From: Perognathus longimembris pacificus
Taxonomy: Eukaryota; Chordata; Mammalia; Rodentia; Heteromyidae
Assembly: GCF_023159225.1 (NCBI RefSeq)
Contig: NC_063175.1
Location: 1,928,755-1,992,754 of the forward strand
DNA length: 64,000 nucleotides
Direction of reading: 5' to 3'
Shown: positions 1 through 11,439 of the stretch, in pieces
How the letters are laid out: each line of letters begins with the position of its first letter
How positions within the stretch are numbered: the first letter of the stretch is position 1
Program-made: the position numbers and the translations under genes
Notes under the pieces: model-generated
What the model was told of the DNA's origin: nothing
Database searches by the model: none
What the model saw: only the letters and a program-made list of their open reading frames with translations

Positions 1-300
1 TGGGTATCTATCCAAAAGACCATAAACAAAATCACACTAAAAGCCACCAGCACAACAATGTTTATCACACCACAATTTATCATAGCTTAAATATGGAACT
101 AACCCAGATGCCCCTCAGTAGATGAATGGATCAGGAAAATGTGGTACATATACACAATGGAATTTTATGCCTCTATCAGAAAGAATGGCATTGTCCCATT
201 CGTAAGGAAATGGAAGGACTTGGAAAAAATTATACTAAGTGAAGTGAGCCAGACCCAAAGAAACATGGACTCTATGGTTTCCCTCCTAGGGAATAATTAG
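1..300 (+). pseudogene. L1 ORF2 C-terminal fragment
   Basis: This is the C-terminal end of the L1 ORF2 protein (endonuclease/reverse transcriptase). The translation contains the usual terminal segment around M-W-Y-I-Y-T-M-E-F-Y and ends N-N-stop at 298-300, as in the copy ending at 3680. An in-frame TAA near 87-90 interrupts the frame, so no functional protein is made. The upstream part is outside the window. Confidence 0.85.
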
Positions 301-830
301 CACAGGTTTAGTCAAGTCACAGCAGAGGATCACAAGAGCCCAATAGCTATGCCCTTAGCAACACATAAGATGATGCTAAGTGAAATGAACTCCATGTTAT
401 GCAAACGAGTATTATATCACTGTTGTAATTATTTTCAACATGCCATGTGAAACCATAGCTTTTTTTGTTGTTTTTGTTGATGATCCTCTTGTATCACCTC
501 CCTGTGGTTGTCCCTGTGCTATCACTGTATCTCATCTGAGTATCCTGGATACTCTATATACTGGTATTAGAACTAGGGAATGGAAAGAGAATAACCAACT
601 TGAGAGACAAAGGATAAAAAGACAAATGACTCCAAAAGCAATAATTACAAAGCCATTTGGTGTAAACCAACTGAACAACTCATGGGGGGAGAGGGAAAGG
701 GGGAGAGGGAGGGGGAAATGAGGGAGGAGGTAACAAATTGTACAAGAAATGTACACACTGCCTTATGTATGAAACTGTAACCTCTCTGTACATCATTTTG
801 ACAATAAATAAGTAATTATTATTTTTTTTA
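1..830 (+). mobile_element. LINE-1 3' part (ORF2 tail plus 3' UTR), cut by window edge
   Basis: The sequence is colinear, in reverse complement, with the 3' portion of the minus-strand L1 at 3190-10654. It holds the end of ORF2, then the 3' UTR with a G-rich polypurine block (about 684-730), the conserved terminal segment that includes a 'cctctctgtacatca' stretch, and an A/T-rich tail near 805-830. The 5' side lies outside the window, so total length is unknown. Several differences from the other copies show it is not very recent. Confidence 0.9.
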
Positions 831-1046
831 AGCTACAGGTTAATAAGCATGTGGAGTTCTGGGAGACGCTCACAAAGAAATGAAGAAAAAGTACATTTTT
901 TTCTCATGTCTCATGCTCATACTCAGTTTGGTTCTTCTTGTATTTTGTTAGTATAAATGTGTAATCCATTAACTAGCAAGGAAAACCAAATCTTATTTTG
1001 AGAAAGTAGGGAATTAAGGTGGCACAAAATCAAAAGGCATCAGGGT

Positions 1047-1242
1047 GCTGAGGCTTTACACATGCAGTCCTAGATACTTAAGAGGCAGAGATCTAAAGAT
1101 CCTGGGCAGGAAAGTTTTTACAATTCTTCTCTCCAATTAAATACCAAAAAGCCGGACATGGAGCTATGGCTTAAGTGATAAAGAGCTAGCCCTGAGACAA
1201 CACCCAGGAATTCAGTTCAAGCCCCAGTACCAGTGAAAAATC
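1047..1242 (+). mobile_element. Old B1-Geo composite SINE
   Basis: The left part resembles a B1 (7SL-derived) head: a trace of 'cctgtaatcctagctactcaggaggctgagatc' at about 1065-1095. It is followed by the linker 'ccaattaaataccaaaaagcc' and then a Geo-type right part (around 1155-1235) with the box-like 'agttcaagccccag'. Many substitutions indicate an old copy. No clear TSD was found. Confidence 0.65.
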
Positions 1243-1534
1243 AAGAATTTTCTGTTTAGAGAGTTGATGGAAAATGAAATCTATGCATTTTATTAGTTAA
1301 AACCTTTTAGTTTGGGTGCATATGACTAGGAGTTAATTCAGAGGTAATGAGAAAGTCAAGGTGAAGATAATTGCATTTTATTTTTCCCACTTCAGAGGAA
1401 ATCATAAATGAGAGCTCCGAGGCCAACTTCTGGAATAAAATAGGTCAGATAATTACAATACAAAAACTATTCTTTACTGTAGAGAGAATGTAGAAATTTG
1501 ACTATGAGGGAATAACATTTGATCAAAGGGCAGT

Positions 1535-1690
1535 GACTTGCTATCTGTCATTTTGGACAAGGTATTACTTAATATTTCTGAGCTGCATTTCATCATTTTT
1601 AAGAGGATAGCAAAAATATCAACTATCTGGATGTGTCTTACAAGAGTTCAATGAGATAATATGCTCAAGATTAAGCATACAATCAATGGC
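1535..1690 (-). mobile_element. MIR fossil
   Basis: The order of motifs fits a reversed MIR: a 'ggacaaggtattacttaa' stretch, a 'tctgagctgcatttcatc' stretch, then 'gagataatatg' and a 'cttagcac...aatgg' remnant. Divergence is high, as expected for this ancient mammalian tRNA-derived SINE. The edges are approximate. Confidence 0.5.
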
Positions 1691-1742
1691 AATATGAGTT
1701 TGAAAACCTGGCTCATTGAGGGAATGATGATTCCCATAAGAC

Positions 1743-3172
1743 TTGAGAAGTTTTTGACTAATGTGTGTACTCATTAACCAAACCAAAATATAATATTTTG
1801 ATCTCTATATTTTTATTGTGTATTCCCCCCCATTAATCTCTGAGTTGCTTTCTGTCATTAAGTTTAAAATTACACTTTTTAAAATTGAATGTAACCAGAA
1901 TATTACTATTTTCACATCAACATCTGCCTCCTTTTACTTGGCACAGTGTTTCTGTGATGCACCTATGTTGTATGCCAATTGTTTTTGTCCTGTTGTTGAG
2001 CTATATCACCTTTCATGAATATACCATCTTAGTTAAATGTTGACTAGCATCATAATTTTTTTTATTTTTTGATAACCTGTTTTACTTATCTCTTAGGGTG
2101 AAATTGATGAGTATAATTGCTGGACATGTCTATTTCACTAAAAATGGTCCAAACTATTTCTTCCAAGGTTTATATCACAATATGTTAAGTATTTATATAA
2201 CACTGACATTATTTTGGGCATTATAAGTTAAGAAGGAATGATTTAAATAGTGAGAAGATGCAGCTAGGTTACATACAAATACTGTACTATTTTATATAAG
2301 GATTTGGATATTTGCATGGAGTCCCATCCCTCATCATCCTTGGCTGGGATGATTGTTCATAGTTCTGTCTAGAAATCTTGCAAATTTCCCACCTCAGGTC
2401 CATGTATACATAACACAATACAATTAGCCATAAAAAGCATCAAGATAAAAGGATGTGAAAAGGGAGTGTGTTGTTTAAATCCTCTCTTCCTTCCCTCCCA
2501 CCCCCAAGCCTTTTCCCATTTTCCTCCTTCCCTCCTCTCCTTTCCAGATACAGATGGATAAAAATCTTCTGAAGCAATTACAATTTATCTTTTGACCTTT
2601 CTACTTTTCTCAACTGTGCTTAACATGAATATTTTGGAGTTCGGTTTCCATCCTAAGAGACTTTTTCAGTAGACAATGCCATTTTCTGTGGGTGATAAAA
2701 CTGACAAATGATACCTATGCAAAGGGCGATATTGGGCTCACTGACTCTGTGCAGACACGAAGGCAAGTTCACATATTTTCTTGGGAATGTTAATGTCAAC
2801 ACTGAGTACTTTGTGCAGAATTTATGCTTACCCAGGTGTAGCTATACAACAAAACGATTGTCAGAAGGGATACATGCATTGTGTTTAGTTTGACAGTTGC
2901 AACTATTCTGTGTCTATGGGAAAATATATTCTTTAAGTAGAAATTACCTGGTACCTCTCACCCAACTGTTCTTCAGGTCATGGTGGGCTGATACAAAGGC
3001 TGAATTTAGAGCTTCTTTGATGAAGAATTATTCCTCATGTTACATTCCTGCCACCAAACCAGACATAGGTCATGACACTATCCTACACATAAACCTATAT
3101 CACCTCCACCCACGGAAGAGCATTTAAAAACCATTGGCATTTTTGAGAAGCAAGTATACAACATTTAACTAG
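1743..3172. other. Unassigned DNA, no gene seen
   Basis: Open frames here are short (under 80 codons) and lack recognisable domains, splice-bounded exons or codon bias. A pyrimidine-rich run at about 2478-2550 is the only low-complexity feature. No repeat family was recognised. Confidence 0.5.
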
Positions 3173-3189
3173 GGTAACACTAACTTTAT
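3173..3189. repeat. TSD of the full-length L1 (left copy; partner 10655-10671)
   Basis: The 17-nt GGTAACACTAACTTTAT here and GGTAAGACTAATTTTAT at 10655-10671 differ at two positions. They sit just outside the A/T-rich tail and the 5' end of the L1. This shows that the 7.5-kb element is one insertion and gives its boundaries. Confidence 0.8.
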
Positions 3190-3679
3190 TTTATTTTATT
3201 TTTTTTCAAATTTTTATTATCAAACTGATGTACAGAGAGGTTACAGTTTCATACGTTAGGCATTGGATACATTTCTTGTACTGTTTGTTACCTCATCCCT
3301 CATTCCCCTCTCCCCCCTCCCCTTTTCCCTTTTCCCCCCTTGAGTTGTTCAGTTTATTTACACCAAACAGTTTTGAAAGTATTGCTTTTGTAGTTGTTTG
3401 TATTTTTTTTACCCTATATACCACTGTTTACCAGTATACATAGTTTCCAATATACTCAGATAAGATATAATGATAGTGTAGGTAAAGGAAGGGGCTACAA
3501 GAGGATCATCAATAATAGAAGCTACAGTTACACATAGCATGTTGACAGTAGTTACAACAGTGATATAATAATTGATTCCATAACATGGAGTTCATTTCAC
3601 TCAGCATCATCTTATGTGTTCCTAAAGGTATAGCTATTGGGCTCTTGTGATCCTCTGCTGTGACTTGACTAAACCTGTG

Positions 3680-6600
3680 CTAATTATTTCCTATAAGGGA
3701 GACCATAGCGTCCATGTTTCTTTGGGTCTGGCTCATTTCACTTAGTATAATTTTTTCCAAGTCCTTCCATTTCCTCATGAATGGGGCAATGCCATTCTTT
3801 CTGATAGAGGCATAAAATTCCATTGTGTATATGTACCACATTTTCCTGATCCATTCATCTACTGAGGGGCATCTGGGTTGGTTCCATATTTTAGCTATGA
3901 CAAATTGTGCTGCAATGAACATTGTTGTGCTGGTGGCTTTTAGTGTGATTTTGTTTATGGTCTTTTGGATAGATACCCAAAAGTGGAGCTGCTGGGTCAT
4001 AGGGAAGCTCTATGTTTAGCCTACTGAGGAATCTCCATACCGCTTGCCAGAGTGGCTGAACCAGTTTACATTCCCACCAAAAATGAAGTAGGGTTCCCTT
4101 TTGGCCACATCCCCTCCAAAAATTGTTATTGTTGGTTTTCTTGATATAGGACATTCTTACTGGGGTGAGATGGAATCTCAATGTTGTTTTGATTTGCATT
4201 TCTTTTATGGCCAGTGATATAGAGCACTTTTTCATATATCTCTTGGCCCTTCTAGTTTCCTCCTCAGAGAACTCTCTTTTTAAGTCTTTAGAACACTTGA
4301 TGAGAGGGCTATTGGTTCTTTGAGGATTTCTTTTGGAGGAATGTAATTTTTTTAGTTCTTCATATATTCTGGATATGAGGCCTTTATCTGTTGTATGGCC
4401 GGTAAAGATCTTTTCCCAATCTGTGGGTTTTCTGTTTATCTTGTGAGCTATGTACTTTGCACTGCAGAAGCTCTGCAGTTCAATGCAGTCCCATTTGTCT
4501 AACCTTTCTTTGATTTGTAGCCTTTCTGGGTCTTTGTTAAGGAAGTTCCGTCCTGTGCCAAGAAGCCCAAGTGCTTCTCCTACTCCTTCCTTTAGTGTTT
4601 TCAGGGTATCTGTTTTGATTTCGAGGTCTTTGATCCATTTGGAATTGATTTTGGTGCAGGGTGATATATAAGGATCTAGTTTTAGTTTGTTGCATGTGTT
4701 GAACCAGTATTGCCAGCACCATTTGTTAAAGAGGCTATCTTTCTTCAATCCTACTTTTTTAGCTCCTTTATCAAAGATCAAGAAGGCATAGTTCTGTGGG
4801 TTCATTTCTGGGTCTTCAATTGTGTTCCATTGGTCTTCAGGCCTGTTCCGGTGCCAATACCAAGCTGTTTTTATTACTAGCTTTATAATACAGCTTGAAG
4901 TTGGGTATTGTAATTCCTTCAGCACTGTTCTTTCTGCTTAGGATTGTTTTTGTTTTTCTGGGTCTTTTAGTGTTCCATATGAATTTCTGGATTGTTTCCT
5001 CTATTTCATTAAAAAATGGTGTTGGGATATTAATGGGTATTGCATTGAATTTGTAGATAGCCTTTGGCAATATTGCCATTTTGACAGTGTTAATCCTCCC
5101 AATCCAGGAGCATGGGAGGTTTTTCCATTTCCTTAGTTCTGCCTTAATTTTGTTTTTCATGTTTTTAAAGTTCTCATCATAGAGGTTTCTCATTTCTTTG
5201 GTTAAGCTTATTCCTAGGTATTTTATGTTTTTTGAGGCTATTGAAAAAGGAGTTGCTTTCCTGATTTCAGCCTCAGTGTTTGGGTCATTAGCATATAGAA
5301 ATGCCATTAATTTTTGAGGGTTTATTTTATATCCTGCAACATTGCCAAAGTTTTGGATCAGCTCTAGTACCTTGGGAGTAGAGTCTTTGGGGTTCTTTAG
5401 GTATAGAATCATGTCTTTTGCGAAGAGAGAAAGTTTAACTTCATCTTTTCCTATTTGGTTCCCTTTATAGTTCCTTCTTGCGTAATTGCTCTGACTAGGA
5501 ATTCTGGTACTATGTTGAAGAGAAGGGGAGAGAGTGGACATCCTGTCTTACTCCTGATTTTAAAGGGAATGGCATTAGTTTTTCACCATTTAGAATTATG
5601 CTTGCTGTTGGTTTGTGATAAACTGCCTTTGTTATATTCAGGAATGTTCCCTGGAATCCCAGTTTTTCCAGGGCCTTTAGCATAAATGGGTGCTGGATTT
5701 TATTGAATGATTTTTCCGCATATAACCATGATATAACCATGTGGTTCTTTAGCTTGCTCCGGTTGATGTGGTGGATTACATTAATTGACTTGTGTATATT
5801 GAACCAACTTTGCATCCCTAGGATGAACCCAGTTTGATCGTAGTGTATAATTTTTTTGATGAGCTGTTGAAGTCAATTGGCCAGAATTTTGTTGAGAATT
5901 TTTGCATCAACGTTAATCAGGGAAATCGGTCTATAGTTCTCTTTCCGTGATGAGTCCCTGCCTGGTTTGGGGATGAGGGTTATACTGGCTTCATAGAATG
6001 TGTCTGGTAGTGAACATTCTCTTTCAATTTCATTGAAGAATTTGACAAATATTGGTGTGAGTTCTGTTTTGAAGGCCTTCTAGAATTCTGCTGTGAATTC
6101 ATCTGGTCCTGGGCTTTTCTTGGATGGGAGATCACTTATTGCCGTTTTTATTTCAATGCTGGATATAGGTCTGTTCAGAAGGTTTAAATCTTCATGGTTC
6201 AGTTTGGGGATATGATTTTTTTCTAGGAAATCATCCATTTCTTCCAAGTTCTCGAATTTGTTGGCTTAAAGGTTTGCAAAATAGTCCCTTATTGTGTTTT
6301 GAGTTTTGGTTGTTTCTGTACTGATGTTACCTGTTTCCTCTTTGATCTTGTTTATTTCGGTGTGCTACCTTTGTTTTTTGGTCAGGTTTGCTAGGGGTCT
6401 ATCTTGTTGATTTTTTCAAAGAACCAAATCTTTGTTTTGTTGATTCTTTCGATAGTTTTTTTGGTCACTAATTGATTTAATTCTGATTTGATTGTAATTA
6501 TTTGCTTCTGTCTATTGACTTGGGGTTTGGCTTGTTGTTCTCTTTCAAGGAAATTAAGGTGCTTCCTTAAATTATTGAGTTGCTGTTTCTCCAGTTTGTT

Positions 6601-7513
6601 GGTGCATTCACTCAGCGATATAAATCTTCCTCTGAGTACTGCCTTTGCTGTGTCCCAAAGGAGCTGGTACTTTGTGTCCTCATCTTGGTTGAATTCCATA
6701 AATATTTGAACTTCCGTTTTAATTTCTTCGATGACCCACTGATGGTTCAGCAGTGTGTTGTTTAGTCTCCATGAGTTGTAGGATTATCTGTGGTGTCTGT
6801 TTGAGTTGAGCTCTAATTTTATTCCATTTTGTCTGAGAGAATGTAGGGAATGGTTTTATTACTTCTGAATTTGTACAGATATTCTTTGTGCCCTAAGATG
6901 TGATCTATTTTGGAGAATATTCCATGTGCTGCTGAGAAGAAGTATATTCTGTTGTTGCTGGTTTCAATATTCTGTAAATGTCGGTTAAGTCTAGTTGGTC
7001 TATGCAATTGTTCAGTTTTGTGGTTTCTTTGTTCAGTTTTTGGCGGTTGATGTGTCCAGAGATGTCAATGGAGTGTTAAAGTCCCCAACTATCAATATGT
7101 TTGGGTCTATGAGTGTTTTTAGAGTCAGTAGTGTTTGTTTGATGAAGTTGGGTGCTCCTGTATTTGGAGTGGAGATATTTAGGATGGTTATATCTTCCTG
7201 GGAGTGATCCCTTTATTAGTATGAAGTAACCTTCTTTGTCTTTTCTTACCTTTTTTAATTTGAAGTCAATTTTGTCTGATACTAGGATTGCAACTCTGGC
7301 CTGCTTATGGGGGCCATTTGCTTGGTAGATTTGATTCCAGCCTTTCACTTTTAGAAGATGTTTGCTTTTTCTGGATAGATGTGTCTCTTGGAGGTAGCAG
7401 AAAGATGGATCTTGATTTTTGATTCAACTTATGAGCCTATGTCATTTGATTGAAGAATTAAATCTATTAATGTTGAGAGTTAGGATTGAGAGATGATCAT
7501 TTGTTCCTTTCAT
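3680..7513 (-). pseudogene. L1 ORF2 (endonuclease/reverse transcriptase), broken
   Basis: The span corresponds to about 1277 codons, close to the 1275-1281 residues usual for mammalian ORF2p. The start is taken at ATG 7513 (M-K-G-T-N-D-H, then L-T-L-N-I-N, the usual beginning of the APE-like endonuclease). An in-frame TGA follows soon after at N-S-S-I-K, and a second lies a few codons on, just before the Q-E-T-H-L segment. The reverse transcriptase is recognisable at 5541-4837, but its catalytic [FY]-A-D-D reads F-A-K-D. The C-terminal zinc-knuckle region and terminal M-W-Y-I-Y-T-M-E block lie at 4100-3680. It is spread over several frames, so no complete protein is possible. Confidence 0.93.
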
Positions 7514-7589
7514 TATCACTATCTTGTTAAAAGCTGTGTCTTCCCATTCCTTGATCTGATATTCTGGTTTACTATTTAGGGTTAATTTC

Positions 7590-8672
7590 TCAGTCTTTAT
7601 TGTGATCTTGATTATTTTCCCTGTATAGTACATCCTTGAGGATTTTCTGTAAAGCTGGTTTGGTGGAGGTATATTGTTTCAGTTTTTCTTTACGGTGGAA
7701 GACTTTTATTTGACCTTTGGCTATGAATGACAGTTTAGCTGGGTAAACTATTCTTGGTTGGTAGGTATTTGTATTTAGGGTTTGGCATACCTCATTCCAG
7801 GCTTTTCTTGCTTTCATGGTATCTGCTGACAAGTCTGGGGTAATTCTGATTGCTTTTCCTTTATATGTGATTGTTTTCTTCTCCATAACAGCTTTAAGGA
7901 TCCTATCCTTGGACTCTGTTGATCCTTTTTTGATCACAATGTGTCGGTGGGATGTCCTGTTCTTCTCTGGTCGGTTTGGGGTTTTAAATGCTTCTTTTAT
8001 CTGTATAGGCCTATCCTTCTGGATATTTGGTAAGTTCTCGACTAATATTCTGTTAAATAGGTTTCCTATTCCCTTAACTTCTAACTCCAGGTTTTCCTCA
8101 ATACCTATTATCCTTAAATTGGGCTTCCTGATTGTGTCTTGAAGCTCCTGGAGTTTTCTGTTTTGTTGATTGGAATTGTTTTGTATTGATTTTTTATCTT
8201 TCCCCAAAGATTCTAGGGAATCTTCAGCTCCTGAGATTCGATCCTCTGCTTCTGTTAGTTGGGACTGTAGACTAGCTACTTGATTTCGAATCTCTTTTCC
8301 TTCTGAATGGTCTTTCCTGATGATTTCCATGTCACTTCTTAGGTCCTGTATGGACTTCTTTACTTCATTAACTTCATTAATTTGGTTTTGAGTGTTGTCT
8401 CTCAAATCTTTTAGCTGGGTTGCTATCTTTTCATTTGACTCTTGAATTTCATTTATCTTTCTATTTGTCGAGGCCATGAAGTCATCTATTACTTTATGGA
8501 AGGATTGCTGTATTGATTCAAGCTTTTCATTTAACATGTTTATCTCTAGACTTTGTAGAGCATTTTGAGGGTTCTTTTCTAGGTCTTTGATTGACTGCTC
8601 TGCTTCCTGCTTGTTTTGAGTGGGAGATAAGGCTCCATTTTTTGCCATCTTTCTTGTGTTTTTTCTGCCCAT
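7590..8672 (-). CDS. L1 ORF1 protein (RNA-binding, trimeric coiled coil), open
   Basis: This is a 360-residue open frame from ATG 8672 (M-G-R-K, matching the usual M-G-K/R-K start). The frame is open 13 codons further upstream, but I chose this Met because it matches the family start. ORF1p coats L1 RNA as a trimer in cytoplasmic particles and acts as a nucleic-acid chaperone. Visible parts: a basic N-terminus, a heptad-rich coiled coil at about residues 40-180, an RRM domain from R-K-P-N-L-R-I-I-G-I (about 182) to I-T-Y-K-G-K-A-I-R-I-T-P-D (about 280), and a C-terminal domain with Y-P-A-K-L-S-F (about 310). It ends at a TGA where the copy at 28751-29848 reads on for six more residues. Its coiled coil is seven residues shorter than that copy's. 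Confidence 0.9.
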   Translation of the reverse strand: MGRKNTRKMAKNGALSPTQNKQEAEQSIKDLEKNPQNALQSLEINMLNEKLESIQQSFHKVIDDFMASTNRKINEIQESNEKIATQLKDLRDNTQNQINEVNEVKKSIQDLRSDMEIIRKDHSEGKEIRNQVASLQSQLTEAEDRISGAEDSLESLGKDKKSIQNNSNQQNRKLQELQDTIRKPNLRIIGIEENLELEVKGIGNLFNRILVENLPNIQKDRPIQIKEAFKTPNRPEKNRTSHRHIVIKKGSTESKDRILKAVMEKKTITYKGKAIRITPDLSADTMKARKAWNEVCQTLNTNTYQPRIVYPAKLSFIAKGQIKVFHRKEKLKQYTSTKPALQKILKDVLYRENNQDHNKD

Positions 8673-10654
8673 TTGGATTGGGAATGCCAGTCTACAAGCA
8701 CCTGTGAGCACCGTTTAAGACCCAAAGCAGACTTTACCAAGCACTGTTGTGTAAATCTTACAAGTTCACAATTATATACAGATACCTTTTATACCTGTAT
8801 ATAAAATTAGATTTGGTGTTCCTAAGGAATACAATTTCAATATCACAACTGATTCTGAGCCCTGAATTCAGTAGTTACTTATTTACTGTTACAACCCTGT
8901 GAGCAATTCTTGTTCTTATATTAAATTCTTTTATGACTGGCTATTAACCCCTTTAATTCACTCGGATTAAGCAGGGATACCCTCTATCCAATAACCAGGA
9001 GTCAATGGAATCTGGAGGTTTGGAAGTTAGTCAGGAGGGTAAGTTAGAGGTAGTAAAGAGAATAGAGTAAATGTATGGGGGGGTGATGGTTTTGGTTTAG
9101 TTTTAGTGACGTGGAAATGTGGAGAAGAGCAGAATCAGTAGAAAGAACAAGGTTAAAATGATAGACAATGGAGAGTTAGCAGAAAAGAGTGGAGGTGTTA
9201 GTCATAGGAAAGTAATTTTTAAAGAAAGAGAATGCAAAGAGAAATAAAGCAAAAATACTGGACAACAGATGCACAAAACAGAGAAAAATTATTTTAAAAA
9301 ATTAAAAAGGAAAAAATCCAGAAAAACGAACAACCAAAAAAAAAAAAAACTTGATAAAACAAAGAAGTAAAAATGGAAAACAAAAAAAACCAACAATGTT
9401 TCAGAAGTGAAAAAATAAAAGAAATTAAAAAAAGAGTTTAAAAATGTTTGAGAGAAAAAAATGGAGTCTTCTTTGTTGGGTGGGCTTTCTATAGTCTCTG
9501 GTTTCCTTGCGATGGTCTGCAGTCTATTTTGCTGCTTGGCTGGTTTGACTTGCTTTCAATTTGTAGGGGGTGTATCTGTTCTGACCCTCCTCCCCTGTTA
9601 GTGAAATCCTGGTGCTCTGTGGTTTCACACAGCTAGCAGGTAGGCCTTGGGCATCCACTGTAGATGGGGACGTGAACAGTCTCAGGAACCATGGCTCCTC
9701 AGTCTGCTGTGGGGACGCTGCCTTAAACGCCTGGCTTTGAATAGGATGTGGACTCAGCAGGGTGAGGTGCTTCTGGTCTGGTTTACCAGCTGAGAGTTAC
9801 TTGCCTGGGGGAGGTTCCTCCCTCCTGGGTGGGGTGGCCTCCTGGGTGGAGCTGGCTATGGAATTCAGCTCCGTTTCAAGCTGGGAATTGGGCTTCCTCT
9901 GTGACGGGACCATTTATTTGTCTCGGGAATTGTTTGTTTCCCCGTCTTGTGGTTCCGTGTCGTGGGTAGCTGCTTGCCATTTTCACTTTAAATTTTGAAA
10001 TTCTGGTGGGCAGGGCAGGGCACCTCTAGCTGAGCCACCTCCCAGGACGAGCCTCCCATCTGGGCAGGGGGTGTTCTCCTGGGTGGAGCTGGCTCTCACT
10101 GATCAGTCCCTCTTGCCCTTCTCAAAGGTTGTTTCTTTGTCCTCGCTTTCCCCAGGTCAGCTTTAGTTCCAGTCTGGTCTGACCCTATATCAGTGTCAAA
10201 GATGGTGCTTTGCTCTGACAGTGGGGGAAGGGCTACTTCCCAGAAGCTGCTCTGTGGGCACAAGTGAGAATGTCGTTCGTGGGGTACTCACGCTTTCTCT
10301 GCGATTTCATCCCGTCTGTGCTAAGCCTGCGATCCACGTGTGTCTGTCGCTGTCTGGAGGATTTCTCCCTGGTCCCCACTGTGTGCTTTAGCTACGCAGA
10401 GTGCGAGGCACTGTGCCAGGTGCTGTGCCTGTGCTGGCACTGGCGTGGCGATGGGATGCCGCATGGAGCTCAAATCCATGTTTTTATGCCAGCAAAGTCG
10501 ATTTTTCCTACCTGGCCAGAATCCCTGTACTGTTATAACTTACTTGGCCTGTCTTTCTAGGAGTAAAAGTTTCTACGGGGTGGGAAAACTGCGATGTTGG
10601 AGGGGGCTCAGCTAGGGCTCTGCTGCTCCCCGCCGTCTTCCCAGAAGTCAAGCT
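8673..10654 (-). promoter_or_regulatory. L1 5' UTR / internal promoter region
   Basis: About 2 kb lie between the element's 5' end and ORF1. The outer kilobase (about 9640-10654) is GC-richer with some CpG. The inner part has an A-rich stretch on the plus strand (about 9290-9450). It aligns colinearly with the 5' UTR of the copy at 28525-31670. There are no tandem monomers of the mouse type. The promoter role is inferred from L1 biology; no defined Pol II site was identified. Confidence 0.75.
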
Positions 10655-10776
10655 GGTAAGACTAATTTTATCTCAAGAGAAATACATTGTAACTAAATCA
10701 AGCCCACATTTTTTTCTCTTCTGTGACAATGCATAGTACTTTATTCCTGTGTTTATGTTATCTATAAAAATACCTT

Positions 10777-11205
10777 GGCCACGTATCAGTGGCTCATGCT
10801 TATAATCCTAGCTACTCAGGAGGCTGAGATCTGAAAATCATGATTTGAATTCAGCTTTGGCAGAAAAGTCTATGAGTCTCTTACCTCAAGTCGCTATCAA
10901 AAAGCCAGAAGAGGGGGCTGGGGATATAGCCTAGTGGCAAGAGTGCCTGCCTCGGATACACGAGGCCCTAGGTTCGATTCCCCAGCACCACATATACAGA
11001 AAACGGCCAGAAGCGGCGCTGTGGCTCAAGTGGCGGAGTGCTAGCCTTGAGCGGGAAGAAGCCAGGGACAGTGCTCAGGCCCTGAGTCCAAGGCCCAGGA
11101 CTGGCAAAAAAAAAAAGCCAGAAGAGGAGCTGTGGCTCAAATGGTAGAGTGCAAGTCTTGAGCACAAAAGCTGAGTGACAGCACCCAGACCCTAAGTTCA
11201 AGTCT
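10777..11205 (+). mobile_element. B1-Geo composite SINE, split by an IDL-Geo
   Basis: The B1 head runs from about 10777 ('ggctcatgcttataatcc', 'actcaggaggctgagatc') to the 'gccagaagag' at 10904-10913. Its Geo right part resumes at 11117 and ends near 11205. The gap is filled by an IDL-Geo (10915-11111). The interrupted sequence is duplicated exactly at both junctions, which proves the order of insertion. Confidence 0.85.
10915..11111 (+). mobile_element. Young IDL-Geo SINE inside a B1-Geo
   Basis: The left ID-like monomer begins 'ggggctggggatatagcc'. Its A box ('tagcctagtgg') and B box ('ggttcgattcc', about 10972-10982) are intact. The Geo right monomer follows ('ggcgctgtggctcaagtgg'), then 'ggactggc' and an A tail. 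The 16-nt TSD AAAAAGCCAGAAGAGG is perfect (10899-10914 and 11112-11127), so the insertion is recent. Confidence 0.93.
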
Positions 11206-11439
11206 CAGGGACAAAATGAAATGAACAACAAATCTTTCTATAGGTGCTTTTAGCTCCAAGAAATAAAACATTAGTTTAGAACTAGACTCTGTTTTTTGTG
11301 GCCAATTTACAATATTTACATTGAAGAATATGAAAGAGATTGAAATTTCCATGACTAAGATGTTCCATTATCAAATCTTTCAGAAAAAATTAATTCAGCT
11401 GAAATTATCTGTATAACTGATTTTTCAAAAAGTGATATT

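Larger units (their letters stand above)
3190..10654 (-). mobile_element. L1: 5'-complete LINE-1, about 7.5 kb
   Basis: Read on the minus strand the order is 5' UTR (about 10654-8673), ORF1 (8672-7590), inter-ORF spacer, ORF2 (7513-3680), 3' UTR (3679-3190) with a C-rich block on the plus strand at 3288-3345 (a G-rich polypurine tract in the element), and an A/T-rich tail. The 5' end carries the GGGAAGACGGCGG-type start typical of complete L1 copies. A 17-nt TSD with two mismatches brackets it. ORF1 is open. ORF2 is broken by several stops and frameshifts, so the element cannot move by itself. It appears moderately young: long blocks still read through, and the TSD is still readable. Confidence 0.95.

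Noticed and set aside
10915..11111. A functional tRNA-Ala gene
   Set aside because: The ID-like unit has Pol III boxes but lacks a full cloverleaf and is one of many dispersed TSD-flanked copies.
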